Shown one piece after another: positions 32,848 through 41,153 of a DNA stretch of 64,000 nucleotides. The DNA is taken from the NCBI RefSeq assembly GCF_004151105.1, contig NZ_PHRF01000168.1:101986-165985 (forward strand), in the 5' to 3' direction. Source of the DNA: Streptomyces sp. L-9-10 (lineage in GTDB: Bacteria; Actinomycetota; Actinomycetes; Streptomycetales; Streptomycetaceae). A model generated the notes under the pieces. It worked only from the letters and a program-made list of their open reading frames with translations, was not told where the DNA came from and made no database searches. The position numbers were made by a program, and so were the translations under genes. Positions within the stretch are counted from its first letter, which is position 1; each line of letters opens with the position of its first letter.

Positions 32848-33014
32848 GACGTATCTCCTTCGAGAGCACCGGAGGGCAGACCCCTGCGAGACGAACAGGA
32901 AGCCTGTTGATCTACGTCCTCAAGCCTTACGAAGGTCCCTTTCCGCCGCCACCGGGCGTTAGTCCGTCTGCGCTCCGGCCTGGGGCCCGGGGCAGAATAA
33001 GCCGGGGTCAGTCA

Positions 33015-33440
33015 CTACGTGAAGCGGCGCACGGCCTCCGGGTGGATGACGACGCGGAGGTGGTCGGTGGCCAGCATCGTGGCAAGGGCGTCGGCGCGGA
33101 CCTGGTCGTCGAGGTCCCAGTAGCGGGCGGCGAGCCGGGAGCACACGTCGCGCGCTCCGTCGGCCTCCACCGTGACGCGGCCGGCGACGGACACCCAGCG
33201 CTCGGGCTCACCCACCGGGGCCGCGACGACGATCGAGGCGCGGGGGTCGTCGCGCAGGCGCCGTACCTTCAGCGAGTCCGGCTCCGTGAAGAACTGGACC
33301 GTCCCCTCCGCGGTGGCCTCGAACCACACGGGCCGGGGCTGTGGCGGCTGGGTCCCCCCGGCCACGGACAGGAACCCGTGCAGGGGACGTCCGAGGAACT
33401 CCAGGTCCTCGGCGGTCAGGAGGCTGGTGCCGGTGCTCAT
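33015..33440 (-). CDS. Pyridoxamine-5'-phosphate-oxidase-fold (PPOX) flavin/F420-binding protein
   Basis: 141 residues from ATG 33440, with GAAAGGGCC upstream. A split-barrel fold is suggested by the strand pattern AEDLEFLGRPLHGFLSVAGG, PRPVWFEATAEGTVQFFTEP, SLKVRRLRDDPRASIVVAAP and WVSVAGRVTVEADG. The K-x-R-x-L-R-D-DPRAS segment is the phosphate-binding signature of actinobacterial PPOX-class proteins that use FMN or F420. The substrate is unknown. The NmrA-like gene lies upstream on the same strand, so the two redox proteins may be cotranscribed. Confidence 0.87.
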   Translation of the reverse strand: MSTGTSLLTAEDLEFLGRPLHGFLSVAGGTQPPQPRPVWFEATAEGTVQFFTEPDSLKVRRLRDDPRASIVVAAPVGEPERWVSVAGRVTVEADGARDVCSRLAARYWDLDDQVRADALATMLATDHLRVVIHPEAVRRFT

Positions 33441-33459
33441 AGCGGCCCTTTCGGAAGAT

Positions 33460-33500
33460 GATGACGGTGGAGGGCAGACAGTGACGATGACGGTGGAGGG
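33460..33500. repeat. 15-base direct repeat between the NmrA-like and PPOX genes
   Basis: GATGACGGTGGAGGG occurs at 33460-33474 and 33486-33500, 26 bases apart, directly upstream of the PPOX start codon. Confidence 0.7.
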
Positions 33501-33512
33501 TCATGGTGAGGG

Positions 33513-34364
33513 TCAGGACCGCCAGGCCCCCGCCGCAGCGGCCCGCACGACGTACTCCTCGAAGGTCCGTGGCGCGCGCCCCAGCACGGTGGCGACACCG
33601 TCCGTCGTTCCGGCGCCCACCCCACGCTCCATCAGCACGAACATCTCGGCGACGTGATGGGCGTCGTCCTCGCCCCAGCCCTCCTCGACCAGCGCCGCGC
33701 TGTACTCGGCGGGGGAGACCCGCTTGTAGGTGAGGGGCCGCCCGGACGCCCGGGAGATCAGCTCGACGGCCTCGGCGAAGGTCAGCGCGCGCGGCCCGGT
33801 CAGCTCGTAGATCCGCCCGGCGTGCCGGCCGGGCTCGGCCAGCACCGCGGCCACGGCGTCGGCGACGTCCTCCACGTCGATGAACGGCTCGGGGACCGTC
33901 CCGGCCGGGAGCGCCAGCTCTCCCGCGACCAGCGGGGCGTGGAACAGGTCCTCGTCGAAGTTCTGGTTGAAGTTCGACGGCCGCAGAACGGTCCACTCCA
34001 GCGCCGAGCCGCGTACGGCGTCCTCGGCCGAGCGCATGTCCAGCCCGAACGCGGACTCGCCCCAGGCGTCGACGCCGTGCCCGGAGAGCAGGACCAGCCG
34101 CCGCACACCGGCGGCCTCGGCCCGCGCCACGAACTCGTGCACCGGTCCCGGTACGGACGGCGGAACCACATAGACGGCGGTGACGCCCCGCAGGACCGCG
34201 TCCCAGCCGTCGGGCTCGGACCAGTCGAAGCGGGCACGGCTCGACCGGGAGGCGGCGCGCACCTGCGTGGTGCCGTGCAGCCGCAACCGGGCGGCGACCC
34301 GTCGGCCGGTCTTGCCGGTGGCGCCGAGGACGAGGGTGGTGTCGAGGGTGGTGTCGTTGCTCAT
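33513..34364 (-). CDS. NmrA-like NAD(P)-binding oxidoreductase
   Basis: 283 residues from ATG 34364. LVLGATGKTGRRVAARL is the glycine-rich cofactor loop of atypical short-chain dehydrogenases; RRLVLLSGHGVDAW, TVLRPSNFNQNF and PFIDVEDVADAVAAVL are typical of the NmrA/ergot-synthesis-like group. The catalytic Tyr-x-x-x-Lys of classical enzymes is absent, as usual in this group. The gene is divergent, over 82 bases, from an AraC-family regulator that is likely to control it. The reaction is unknown; quinone or small-molecule reduction is possible. Confidence 0.87.
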   Translation of the reverse strand: MSNDTTLDTTLVLGATGKTGRRVAARLRLHGTTQVRAASRSSRARFDWSEPDGWDAVLRGVTAVYVVPPSVPGPVHEFVARAEAAGVRRLVLLSGHGVDAWGESAFGLDMRSAEDAVRGSALEWTVLRPSNFNQNFDEDLFHAPLVAGELALPAGTVPEPFIDVEDVADAVAAVLAEPGRHAGRIYELTGPRALTFAEAVELISRASGRPLTYKRVSPAEYSAALVEEGWGEDDAHHVAEMFVLMERGVGAGTTDGVATVLGRAPRTFEEYVVRAAAAGAWRS

Positions 34365-34446
34365 AGCAGCGAGTCAACGGCATCCGCTCGGACGCATCCA
34401 TAGGTGAAAAGCCGGATCACCTTTGTCATCGTCTAACCTCGGTCGG

Positions 34447-35388
34447 GTGGACGCGTTCGGTGACCTCTTCCGCGGGATGCGGGCCCAGGGCTCGTTGTTC
34501 GCCGGCTCGACCCTGTCCCCGCCCTGGGCGCTGCACTTCGTGGACGGCGCTCCGCTGACGTTGTGCACCGTTCTCGGCGGGGCGGGCTGGATCGTGCCGG
34601 AGCACCGCCCGCCCGAACACCTCCGCGCCGGCGAGACGCTCATCGTGCGCGGCCCCGAACCGTTCACCTTCGTCGACGAGGTCGGCACCCGGGCCGAACC
34701 GGTCGCCTGCGGCGAGCACTGCGCGACGCCCGAAGAGGGCGGGACCCGGCACCGGCTCGGCTGGAACGACGGCAGCTGCGACGACTCGGGCGACGGCGCG
34801 ACCACGCTGATCGTCGGCGCCTACCCGGTGCGCGGCGAGATCAGCCGCCGGCTGCTGGACGCGCTGCCCGTAGTCCTGCGCGTCGCCTCCGGCGGCGGGG
34901 CCGACGCCGTACTGGACCACCTCGCCGCCGAGGTCGCCACCGACACCCCGGGCCAGCAGGTGGTCCTGGACCGGCTGCTGGACTGGTTGCTGGTCTGCGC
35001 GGTGCGCGAGTACTTCGACCGGCCCGGCGGCGAGCCGCCCGCCTGGTACGCCGCCCAGCGGGACCCGGTGGCGGGCGACGCGCTGCGCCTGCTGCACGCC
35101 GAACCGGCGGCGCCCTGGACGGTCTCCTCGCTGGCCGGCCGGACCGGAGTGTCGCGTTCCACGCTGGCGAAGCGATTCGCCGACCTGGTCGGCGAACCGC
35201 CGCTGACCTACCTCACCCGCTGGCGCATGACCCTCGCGGCGGACCTGCTGACCGAGCGCGAGACGGCGACCGTCTCCGAGATCGCCCGCACCGTGGGCTA
35301 CACCGACGCGTTCGCGTTCAGCGCGGCGTTCAAACGGATCCGGGGCGTCAGCCCGAGCGAGTTCCGGCGCGCGGGCGCCGCACGGTAG
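34447..35388 (+). CDS. AraC-family regulator with N-terminal cupin
   Basis: 313 residues from GTG 34447 (VDAFGDLFRGMRAQGSLF), the conserved start of this subgroup; the frame extends upstream to a TTG that looks fortuitous. The N-terminal cupin part (WIVPEHRPPEHLRAGETLIV, CGEHC) binds the effector. The C-terminal domain has both helix-turn-helices (VSSLAGRTGVSRSTLAKRF, VSEIARTVGYTDAFAFSAAF) and ends KRIRGVSPSEFR. Divergent from the NmrA-like oxidoreductase over 82 bases, so it probably activates that gene in response to an electrophile or similar ligand. Confidence 0.92.
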   Translation: MDAFGDLFRGMRAQGSLFAGSTLSPPWALHFVDGAPLTLCTVLGGAGWIVPEHRPPEHLRAGETLIVRGPEPFTFVDEVGTRAEPVACGEHCATPEEGGTRHRLGWNDGSCDDSGDGATTLIVGAYPVRGEISRRLLDALPVVLRVASGGGADAVLDHLAAEVATDTPGQQVVLDRLLDWLLVCAVREYFDRPGGEPPAWYAAQRDPVAGDALRLLHAEPAAPWTVSSLAGRTGVSRSTLAKRFADLVGEPPLTYLTRWRMTLAADLLTERETATVSEIARTVGYTDAFAFSAAFKRIRGVSPSEFRRAGAAR

Positions 35389-35479
35389 CCGACGGGACAC
35401 ACACCAGGCGGAAGGGGATGCTTCGTCCCGCCCGCGCGCCGTCCCGAGCCGATACGGTGACGCCAGGGGAGGGGGCACC

Positions 35480-36457
35480 ATGATGGAGACGGTCTTTCAC
35501 AGCGATGACCTTCCGGCGGCGGAGCGGCTGGCCCGCTTCGACGCGTTCCAGGTCGGCAGTCTGTACCCGATGCGGGTGGAGAGCGGCGAGCGGGCGCGGT
35601 TCAGTGCCACGGCGCGGGCGCTGGACCTCGCGGCCGTGAACGTCATCGAGCTGACCTGCTCACCCTCGGACGTACAGCGCACACCGCGGCTGATCCGGCG
35701 GTGCGACCCCGAGCTGTACTCGGTCGTCTTCGCCCAGCGCGGCGGGCTCGGCGTCGTCCAGGACGCCCACGAGGTGGAGTTGGGACCGTACGACTTCGCG
35801 CTGTACGACAGCTCGCGCCCCTTCGACGTGAGGATCGCCGCCGACCGCGGGACGGCCGCGCTCGTACACGCCCTCGTACCGCGCGCGCTGCTGCCCCTGC
35901 CCGTGGACCGGAGCGCGGGGCTGATCGCCGTGCCGCTCCCGGGCCGCGAGGGCGTGGGGTCGCTCCTCACGCAGTTCCTCACCAGCCTGACCACGGACTC
36001 CGCCGCCTACCGGCCGGCCGACGCCCCCCGGCTGGGTACGGTCGCCCTCGACCTGCTGACCGCGGTACTCGCCCACCATCTCGACGCCGACGCGCGCGTG
36101 CCGGACGGCTCCCGGCAGCGCGCCCTGCTCCTGCGCATCGAGGCGTTCGTACAGCAGCATTTGCACGACCCCGAGCTGTCGCCGGGCGCCATCGCCGCCG
36201 CCCACCACATCTCCGTCAGCTACCTGCACCGTCTCTTCCGCGCGCGCGACGACACCGTCACGGCCTGGATCCGCGGGCAGCGCCTCGAACGCGCCCGCCG
36301 TGACCTCGCCGACCGTGCGCTACGGACCGTAGCCGTCCACCGGATCGCGGCCCGCTGGGGCTTCCCGGACCACGCCACCTTCACCCGCGCCTTCCGCGCC
36401 GCCTACGACCTCCCGCCCCGGGACTACCGCCGCCAGGCCCTCGACTCCCCGGCGTAG
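35480..36457 (+). CDS. AraC-family regulator with AraC-binding-like N-terminal domain
   Basis: 325 residues from ATG 35480, with GGGGAGGGGG four bases upstream. The N-terminus (SDDLPAAERLARFDAFQV, LGPYDFALYDSSRPFDV) matches the AraC_binding_2 domain found in many actinobacterial regulators. The C-terminal domain shows HISVSYLHRLFRARDDTVTAW, VHRIAARWGFPDHATFTRAF and DLPPRDYR. The gene follows another AraC gene by 91 bases but they are of different subfamilies. No obvious target gene is adjacent. Confidence 0.92.
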   Translation: MMETVFHSDDLPAAERLARFDAFQVGSLYPMRVESGERARFSATARALDLAAVNVIELTCSPSDVQRTPRLIRRCDPELYSVVFAQRGGLGVVQDAHEVELGPYDFALYDSSRPFDVRIAADRGTAALVHALVPRALLPLPVDRSAGLIAVPLPGREGVGSLLTQFLTSLTTDSAAYRPADAPRLGTVALDLLTAVLAHHLDADARVPDGSRQRALLLRIEAFVQQHLHDPELSPGAIAAAHHISVSYLHRLFRARDDTVTAWIRGQRLERARRDLADRALRTVAVHRIAARWGFPDHATFTRAFRAAYDLPPRDYRRQALDSPA

Positions 36458-36467
36458 CCGGCTTTCG

Positions 36468-36502
36468 CGTGGCCGCCGTCTCCCCTGTGGACGGCGGCCA
36501 CG
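36468..36502 (+). terminator. Hairpin terminator after the AraC gene
   Basis: CGTGGCCGCCGTC (36468-36480) pairs perfectly with 36490-36502 around a nine-base loop, starting 11 bases after the AraC stop. Confidence 0.78.
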
Positions 36503-36631
36503 GAGGCCGAAAACACCGAGACCCCCCGCACAGCCCGTGAAGGCCGGGCAGGGGGCGCGGTGTTGGCAGTCAGAGGAGCAGGGCGAGGATCCCGGTGACG
36601 GTGCCGGCCGACGTGATGGCCGGGCGGAATA

Positions 36632-37123
36632 TCACCACGTCCGGCCCACCCACAAGAATTCGATCGAACCGCTGTATTCCCGGACGGTATGGAGGGCGTC
36701 GTCCCCATCGTTGATGAGGAAGTTGCCGTTCTGGTTCTGGATTCTGTCGTCGTCGGCAGTCCAGAACTGTCCGGAGCGGTTTCCACAGGGAGCCAGCCAG
36801 ACGGCGTTCCACTCGGACTTGTTGTCCGTGGTCAGGCAGGCACCCGTGGCGACATTCACCAGCCGCTTCATCGTGTGACCTTGCCAGCTGTTCGACTCGG
36901 AGCCCCAGTACCACTGCTGCCGAATAGTGCTGGCGCAACTAAGTGCCGTGGCGCTCCCTCCGTCTGAAGTCGAGGAGAGACAAGGGCCGCCGCCGATCCC
37001 GTTCTGATAGGCCCAGTGTGTCGCTGCGGACGCGGGGGACAGGGCACCCGAGACGGCGAGCATGAGGGCGCTGAGCCCCATGGGCACGGCAAATCTGAGC
37101 TTCTTACCTCTCAAGGATGTCAT
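36632..37123 (-). CDS. Small secreted ricin-B-like (beta-trefoil) protein
   Basis: 163 residues from ATG 37123 (MTSLRGKKLRFAVP). A Sec signal ends near SPASAAT. The mature part has beta-trefoil features: GGPCLSSTSDGGSATALSC, QQWYWG, VNVATGACLTTDNKSEW, WLAPCGNRSGQFWTADD, NGNFLINDG. These are the Q-x-W and C-L-type repeats of ricin-type lectins, but only about one trefoil's worth, with weak Q-x-W spacing. It may bind glycans outside the cell. Codon use is less GC-biased than its neighbours (AAT, TTG, AGA occur), and no ribosome site is clear upstream, hinting at a more recently acquired gene. Confidence 0.7.
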   Translation of the reverse strand: MTSLRGKKLRFAVPMGLSALMLAVSGALSPASAATHWAYQNGIGGGPCLSSTSDGGSATALSCASTIRQQWYWGSESNSWQGHTMKRLVNVATGACLTTDNKSEWNAVWLAPCGNRSGQFWTADDDRIQNQNGNFLINDGDDALHTVREYSGSIEFLWVGRTW

Positions 37124-37326
37124 GGTCCAAACAATCACATACCCGCGCGGTGATGCCTTTGATGATGCGTCGACACACCTTGACGATGCGTCTACACCTC
37201 CGTCCGGGGCCGAACCTCCGACTCCCGTACCGACACCGGCTTCTCAGAAACCCCTACGCCCCCTACGACCCCCAGAGCACCGGCCGCCGAGCGTGTGCGG
37301 GCGGGCCACCGGGTACGGCTGGGGGC

Positions 37327-37695
37327 ATGATCGTGCATCTGCTTCCGCTGGACGACTGGCGACGCGAGCCGGACCAGCCGTACACGCCCGCATCGCTCGC
37401 CACCGACGGCTTCATCCACTGCTCCCCCGACGAACCGGTCACCCTGGCCATCGCCAACGCCTTCTACCGCGACACGCCCCGCCCCTTGCTGGCGCTGCTC
37501 ATCGAGGAGGAGTCACTGGAACCGCGCCTGGTCTGGCAACAGGCCGAGAAGGCACCGCCCGGGGTCGCGGACGACACCCGGTTCCCGCATGTGTACGGCC
37601 CGCTCAACCGCTCGGCGGTGACGGGGATACGCGAGGTCAAATGGGACGAGACCGGCGAGGCGGTGGGGCTCACGGACACGGACGTGGAGGTCTGA
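37327..37695 (+). CDS. DUF952 family protein
   Basis: 122 residues from ATG 37327 with a GGGGG run upstream. The family pattern is clear: MIVHLLPLDDWRREPDQPYTP, LATDGFIHCSPDEPVTLAIAN, FPHVYGPLNRSAVTGI. The DGFIHCS segment with the histidine and the later HVYGPL are the conserved sites of DUF952, a small, widespread family with an ADP-ribosyl-transferase-like predicted fold and no firm function. It seems to be a single gene; it is convergent with the HATPase gene. Confidence 0.85.
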   Translation: MIVHLLPLDDWRREPDQPYTPASLATDGFIHCSPDEPVTLAIANAFYRDTPRPLLALLIEEESLEPRLVWQQAEKAPPGVADDTRFPHVYGPLNRSAVTGIREVKWDETGEAVGLTDTDVEV

Positions 37696-37737
37696 CGGCG
37701 GAGATCAGGGCCCGGTCACCAGTGCACCACCGGGCCA

Positions 37738-38220
37738 TCACCGGGCCATCAGAAGACCGAGCCAGCCCTCGGCGTGGTGGGTGACCGCCGGGGGCGTCGC
37801 CTCGTCGGCCTCCTCCCGCCGCACCTCGAACTCGCACCACACCACCTTGCCGGGGCTCCGCTCCCCCACGCCCCACCTGTCGGTGAAGGCCGCGACGAGC
37901 AACAGCCCGCGCCCGCCCTCGCCGTCCGCCGAATCAACGATCCGGGGGACGCCGGGGCCGCTGTCGTGCACCTCGATACGGAGCACGTCACCGGTGTACT
38001 GGAGGTACAGCCGGAACCCACGGCCGGGCGGTACGCCGTGCAGAAGCGCGTTGGTGGCCAGCTCACTCACGCACAGCAACACGTCGTCGGCGGAGAAACC
38101 TTCGGTCAAGTCCCAGTCGACGAGGGCTTGGTGGGTGAACTTCCTGGCGGCGGGGACGGACCGCCGGTCACGGCGGAAGAACCTCTCCCTGAGCACAAAG
38201 TGGCGAGTTGTCGCATCCAT
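37738..38220 (-). CDS. RsbW-like anti-sigma/ATP-binding protein
   Basis: 160 residues from ATG 38220. It carries the HATPase_c_2 core: LLCVSELATNALLHGVPPGRG (N-box), LRIEVHDSGPGVPR (G1 box) and GEGGRGLLLVAAFTDRWGV (G2 box). Streptomyces has dozens of such stand-alone GHKL kinases, and many lie beside an XRE-DUF5753 gene and a DUF397 gene, as here. They are thought to act as anti-sigma or switch kinases. It is divergent from the XRE gene over about 110 bases. Confidence 0.9.
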   Translation of the reverse strand: MDATTRHFVLRERFFRRDRRSVPAARKFTHQALVDWDLTEGFSADDVLLCVSELATNALLHGVPPGRGFRLYLQYTGDVLRIEVHDSGPGVPRIVDSADGEGGRGLLLVAAFTDRWGVGERSPGKVVWCEFEVRREEADEATPPAVTHHAEGWLGLLMAR

Positions 38221-38333
38221 GGAGCGATAGTCGCGGAGAGTAACTAAACTCGTGCACCAGGTGACCCCGTACAGATCTTCTGTACGGGCTGTCCCAGGAT
38301 CAAGTACGTGCGCATGTGGGGAGTTGGGCCGGC

Positions 38334-39161
38334 ATGAATCCCAGGAAACATCCGAGGAAGAAGAACGCCTCGGCGATGAAGATGCTGGGCGCCCAAGTGG
38401 CGACCTTCCGCCGGGCGGCAGGCTATACGCAGCGTTCCCTCGGTGAACGGGTCGTCGCCGACGAGGAGACGATCGCGTCGATCGAGCAGGGCCGACGGCC
38501 GCTGAAGGCGGACCTGGCGGAGACGCTGGACGAACTCCTCGACACTAAAGGGGCGTTGTCGGTCGGGGTGGACAACATGCCGGCGATCGACCAGTTCCCC
38601 CTGTGGGCGGAGCAGTTCGTGGACCACGAACGCGAGGCGATCTCGCACTCGTCGTTCGAGAACCAAGTGGTCCCTGGCCTGCTCCAGACCGAGGCATACA
38701 CACGGGAAATCTTCGGCACTCGCGTTCCCGCGTTCGACGAGGACGAGATCGAGACCAAGACCGCCGCCCGTATGGAACGCCAGGAGATCCTGCAACGCAA
38801 GGTCCCTCCGACGCTCAGCTTCGTTCTCTGGGAACCCGTCCTCCGCTTCCCCCTCGGCGGTCGAAAGGTCTTCAGCGACCAGCTGAACCATCTGCGCGCA
38901 TGCACCGAACTCCCCGGCCTCTCCATCCAGTTCCTGCCCCTGGCCCGCACGAACCACGCCGGGATCAGCGGCCCGTTCGTACTGCTGGAGACCCCCGACC
39001 ACCAGCATCTCGCCTACGCCGAGTCACAGCAGGGCAGCCACTGGGTCTCCGACCCAGACAGCGTGTCCATCATGTCCCGCAAATATGCGATGCTGCGATC
39101 GCAGGCCCTCACCCCCGAGGAGTCCCGGGACCTGCTGGACGAGCTTCTAGGAGAGCAATGA
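38334..39161 (+). CDS. XRE-family regulator with DUF5753 domain (WhiJ-like)
   Basis: 275 residues from ATG 38334, with GTGGGGAG upstream. The N-terminal helix-turn-helix (LGAQVATFRRAAGYTQRSLG, DEETIASIEQGRRPLKADLA) is followed by the DUF5753 domain: LWAEQFVDHEREAISHSSFE, VVPGLLQTEAYTREIF, RMERQEILQRKVPPTLSFVL, VLLETPDHQHLAYAE. The next gene, for a DUF397 protein, overlaps it by ATGA. WhiJ-type regulators and their small DUF397 partners influence development and antibiotic production in Streptomyces. The DNA target is unknown. Confidence 0.92.
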   Translation: MNPRKHPRKKNASAMKMLGAQVATFRRAAGYTQRSLGERVVADEETIASIEQGRRPLKADLAETLDELLDTKGALSVGVDNMPAIDQFPLWAEQFVDHEREAISHSSFENQVVPGLLQTEAYTREIFGTRVPAFDEDEIETKTAARMERQEILQRKVPPTLSFVLWEPVLRFPLGGRKVFSDQLNHLRACTELPGLSIQFLPLARTNHAGISGPFVLLETPDHQHLAYAESQQGSHWVSDPDSVSIMSRKYAMLRSQALTPEESRDLLDELLGEQ

Positions 39162-39397
39162 ACACCGCGCTTCAGTGGTTCAAGTCGAGTTACAGCACCG
39201 AACAGGGCGGCAATTGCCTCGAAGTCGCCTACGACTGGCGCAAGTCCAGCTACAGCACCGAACAGGGCGGCGACTGCGTCGAGGTCGCGTCATGCCCCCA
39301 CGCCGTTCACATCCGCGACTCCAAGAACCCCACAGGCCCCACCCTCACCCTCGCCCCCACCGCCTGGGCCGCCTTCACCTCGTACGCGGCCAACTGA
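39158..39397 (+). CDS. DUF397 protein with duplicated N-terminal motif
   Basis: 79 residues; its ATG overlaps the XRE stop (ATGA), so the two are coupled. DUF397 proteins of about 60 residues normally carry one W-x-K-S-S-Y-S...GG-x-C-V-E-V-A motif followed by VHIRDSKNPTGP. Here the first motif is present twice in a row: WFKSSYSTEQGGNCLEVA and WRKSSYSTEQGGDCVEVA, then the single tail. The duplication is exact in frame (60 bases). DUF397 proteins probably modulate the adjacent XRE-DUF5753 regulator by direct contact. Confidence 0.9.
   Translation: MNTALQWFKSSYSTEQGGNCLEVAYDWRKSSYSTEQGGDCVEVASCPHAVHIRDSKNPTGPTLTLAPTAWAAFTSYAAN
39181..39288. repeat. 60-base in-frame tandem duplication in the DUF397 gene
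   Basis: 39181-39228 and 39241-39288 match at 42 of 48 positions with a period of exactly 60 bases, which duplicates the conserved motif of the protein. Confidence 0.9.
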
Positions 39398-39483
39398 CCA
39401 CACACACCACGGCAACCTTCCGGCTCCCTGCGGCGACCTCCGGCTGACGACGGCACCACCCCCACCCCCGTCAGGAGTCCCGG

Positions 39484-40284
39484 ATGCCCCCCACCAGCCG
39501 CAGGCGCTTCCTCCTTGGCACCACCGCCGCGCTCGGCGCCGGTACCGCCGCCACCCTCGGTCTCCCCGGCACCGCGTCCGCCGCGCCCCGCGCGGTCGCC
39601 ACGCTCTACATCGCCGGCGACTCGACGGCGCAGACATACAACTCCGGCTATTACCCGCAGGCGGGCTGGGGTCAGACGCTTCCCGGCTTCTTCACGCCGA
39701 ACATCACGGTCGCCAACCGCGCGATCGGCGGACGCAGTTCGCGTTCGTTCATCGAGCAGGGCAGGCTCGCCGCCATCCACGACGTCATCAAGCCGGGCGA
39801 CTACCTCTTCGTACAGTTCGGCCACAACGACGCCACCACCGGCAACCCCGAGCGCTACACCTCACCCGCCGACTACAAGGAATACCTGCGCGACGACTAC
39901 ATCCGCGCGACCCGCTCCCGGGGCGCGACGCCCGTCGTGGTCACGCCCGTCTCACGGCGCTCGTACAACGAGTCCACCGGGCAGTTCAACGTGTCGTTCC
40001 CCCAGTACGTGGACGCCGCCAAGGCCGTGGCCGCGGAGGAGCGAGTTCCCCTGGTCGATCTGTCCGCGCTCAGCCGTACCTACCTGAACGGGATCGGGAT
40101 CGAGGCGTCCAAGAACGTCTTCCTGTGGCTGAACCCGGGCCAGTACCCCAACTTCCCGAACGGCATTCAGGACAACACCCACTTCCAGCAGAACGGCGCC
40201 ACCCAGCTCTCCCGTCTGGTGGCTCAGGCGGTGGCCCGGCTCGGGCTGCCGCTCTCCGGCGAGGTCAGGCCGTCCGCTGGGTGA
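39484..40284 (+). CDS. Tat-exported SGNH esterase, rhamnogalacturonan-acetylesterase-like
   Basis: 266 residues. The start SRRRFLLGTTAALGAGTAA is a twin-arginine signal. The mature enzyme has the SGNH/GDSL blocks: YIAGDSTAQTYN (nucleophile Ser in block I), NRAIGGRSSRSF (Gly), FVQFGHNDATTG (Asn, block III) and the C-terminal D-x-x-H as DNTHFQQNGA. This order matches family CE12 acetylesterases that remove acetyl groups from rhamnogalacturonan (pectin). Plant-polymer use fits a soil streptomycete. It stands alone with a Pro-free 80-base gap from the DUF397 gene. Confidence 0.9.
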   Translation: MPPTSRRRFLLGTTAALGAGTAATLGLPGTASAAPRAVATLYIAGDSTAQTYNSGYYPQAGWGQTLPGFFTPNITVANRAIGGRSSRSFIEQGRLAAIHDVIKPGDYLFVQFGHNDATTGNPERYTSPADYKEYLRDDYIRATRSRGATPVVVTPVSRRSYNESTGQFNVSFPQYVDAAKAVAAEERVPLVDLSALSRTYLNGIGIEASKNVFLWLNPGQYPNFPNGIQDNTHFQQNGATQLSRLVAQAVARLGLPLSGEVRPSAG

Positions 40285-40324
40285 ACCCGGCCCGAAGGCC
40301 GGAATTCCCTGCGAAGATCGAGGA

Positions 40325-41125
40325 ATGGATCAGCGAGAGACCTTCCCCGTCACGGCCCCGGCCCCGGCCACCCCCACCGTCGTTCAGCTCCCCCTCATGC
40401 GCTGGGGACGGCCCGACGCGTCGCGGCACGCCCTGTTGCTCCACGGGCTGACCTCGGCGGCGGCCTGCTGGTGGCGCGTGGCGGACGAACTGGCCGAGGC
40501 CGGCTGGTCGGTCACCGCCCCCGATCAGCGCGGCCACGGCCTCGCGCCCCGTACCCGGCGGTACGACATCGAGGGGTTCGCCGCCGACGTACTGGCCCTC
40601 ACCCCGGAGGGCGGCGGCGCGTGGGATCTCGTCGTCGGGCACTCCCTCGGTGGTGTCGTGGCGACCGCGGCGGCGAGCGCCGAGCCCGGCTGGGCGTCGC
40701 GTCTCCTCCTGCTCGACCCCGTCATCGCGGTCTCGGGCAGGGTCGAGGAGTTCGTGAGCGGCACGCTCACCGAGCTGACGGCGACCGAGGAGTCGTTGCT
40801 CCGCAAGAACCCGGAGTGGCACCCCGAGGACATCTTCCTCAAGGTCCAGGCGGCCCACCGGACCAGCCCGTACGTCGCCGAGAGCTTTCTGCGGCACAAC
40901 ACGCCGTGGTCATACGAGAAGGAGCTGACGGAGTACGCCGGTCCCGTGACCGTGCTCGCCGCCGATCCGGCCCACAACCCGGCCTTCACCGCCGACCAGG
41001 GCGACCGCATCGGCTCTTCGAAGGCGGACTTCCACTGGACGGCGGTGGAGGGAGCGACCCACTCGGTCTACCGCGACAATCCGGCGGCGGTGGTCGCGGC
41101 GGCGCTGGCCGGTCCCGAGCGGTAA
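40325..41125 (+). CDS. Alpha/beta hydrolase
   Basis: 266 residues from ATG 40325. The alpha/beta-hydrolase fold is clear: ALLLHGLTSAAACWWRVADE (oxyanion HG), APDQRGHGLAPRT, VVGHSLGGVVATAAA (nucleophile Ser in G-H-S-L-G), VTVLAADPAHNPAFT (acid region) and EGATHSVYRDNP (catalytic His). No signal peptide; it is cytoplasmic. The substrate is unknown: esters, lactones and epoxides are all possible. It follows the esterase by 40 bases and could share its transcript. Confidence 0.9.
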   Translation: MDQRETFPVTAPAPATPTVVQLPLMRWGRPDASRHALLLHGLTSAAACWWRVADELAEAGWSVTAPDQRGHGLAPRTRRYDIEGFAADVLALTPEGGGAWDLVVGHSLGGVVATAAASAEPGWASRLLLLDPVIAVSGRVEEFVSGTLTELTATEESLLRKNPEWHPEDIFLKVQAAHRTSPYVAESFLRHNTPWSYEKELTEYAGPVTVLAADPAHNPAFTADQGDRIGSSKADFHWTAVEGATHSVYRDNPAAVVAAALAGPER

Positions 41126-41153
41126 CCGCACGGGGCCAGGGCCAGGGCCCGTC

